From Asaia bogorensis (GTDB taxonomy: Bacteria > Pseudomonadota > Alphaproteobacteria > Acetobacterales > Acetobacteraceae), in assembly GCA_945886995.1 (NCBI GenBank), contig CAMCZJ010000180.1:1-6196 (forward strand): a stretch of DNA of 6,196 nt, in the 5' to 3' direction. The notes under the pieces were generated by a model, which saw only the letters and a list, made by a program, of their open reading frames with translations, had not been told where the DNA came from and made no database searches. Below, piece after piece: positions 5,924 to 6,196 of this stretch. The translations under genes were made by a program, and so were the position numbers. Numbering within the stretch: position 1 is the first letter of the stretch; each line of letters begins with the position of its first letter.

Positions 5924-5969
5924 TTTTCGCCAAAGAATGGGCGAAAATCAGAGCAATTTCAGTATTTTA
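5915..5969 (+). terminator. Hairpin at the end of the cas operon, likely terminator
   Basis: A perfect 17-bp inverted repeat (5915-5931 with 5940-5956) encloses an 8-nt loop and includes the cas2 stop codon. On the plus strand it is followed by TTTCAGTATTTT, a broken U-tract. The minus-strand side is A-rich, so termination of leftward array transcripts by this element alone is less certain. The stem sits between two converging transcription units. Confidence 0.65.
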
Positions 5970-5979
5970 CCGCCGAGGG

Positions 5980-6196
5980 AGCCTACACGATGGGAGTCGG
6001 TAGGGAAACCACGGCAGTTTCAGTGCGGCGCGCGAAGGGCGTAAAAGCCTACACGATGGGAGTCGGTAGGGAAACCACGGCGCCATTGCGGAGATAGATG
6101 CACGACCTTTGAGCCTACACGATGGGAGTCGGTAGGGAAACCACGGCGATGATATTGAGGCAGCTATGCAGAGGAAGAGCCTACACGATGGGAGTC
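5980..6196 (-). CRISPR. CRISPR array, 3 full repeats plus one cut by the window edge, 3 spacers
   Basis: Repeats of 36 bp occur at 5980-6015, 6046-6081, 6112-6147 and from 6178 on (19 bp seen). All visible repeat bases are identical. Spacers at 6016-6045, 6082-6111 and 6148-6177 are each exactly 30 bp, giving a period of 66. In crRNA sense (minus strand) the repeat starts GCCGTGGTTTCCC, continues TACCGACTCCC and ends ATCGTGTAGGCT. Its 5' part pairs with the anti-repeat of the tracrRNA at 1581-1603, which fixes transcription leftwards. The leader should then lie beyond the right edge, and the repeat at 5980 is the leader-distal end. Array length is unknown. Confidence 0.98.

Overview
The window holds the start of a compact type II-C CRISPR-Cas9 locus next to a short run of housekeeping and stress genes. 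The DNA is GC-rich. The pyridoxal kinase, the bL31 sequence and the small heat-shock protein all look alphaproteobacterial, perhaps Rhodospirillales/Acetobacteraceae-like. That placement rests on remembered family features, not on a search.

Left part (1-1486). A pyridoxal kinase gene (pdxY, minus strand) runs off the left edge. Ribosomal protein bL31 (rpmE, plus) is divergent from it. A class A small heat-shock protein (Hsp20, plus) follows. The region between rpmE and hsp20 contains an intrinsic terminator, a heat-shock (RpoH) promoter-like element and a leader that can fold into three hairpins. The last hairpin closes over the Shine-Dalgarno sequence with the UUGCU/AGGAG pairing of ROSE-type RNA thermometers.

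Right part (1487-6196). A tracrRNA gene lies on the minus strand between hsp20 and cas9: promoter-like TTGACA, anti-repeat, small nexus-like hairpin and GNRA-capped terminator. Then come cas9 (1014 aa, TTG start, all RuvC and HNH residues present), cas1 (overlapping cas9 by 25 bp) and cas2 (probably starting at a TTG behind a strong GGAGGAGG). A perfect 17-bp hairpin covers the cas2 stop codon. A CRISPR array of identical 36-bp repeats and 30-bp spacers begins 56 bp after cas2 and runs off the right edge. There is no csn2 or cas4, which with the small Cas9 defines subtype II-C.

How it works together. The tracrRNA strand fixes the crRNA strand: the array must be transcribed leftwards, towards cas2. 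The leader and newest spacers should therefore be beyond the right edge, and the repeat next to cas2 is the oldest end. Cas1-Cas2 acquire spacers. The crRNA:tracrRNA duplex, normally trimmed by host RNase III or left partly unprocessed in II-C systems, guides Cas9 to cut DNA. The locus looks intact. The points that stand out are the promoter/palindrome between tracrRNA and cas9, the heat-shock leader, and the lack of a plus-strand terminator between hsp20 and cas9.
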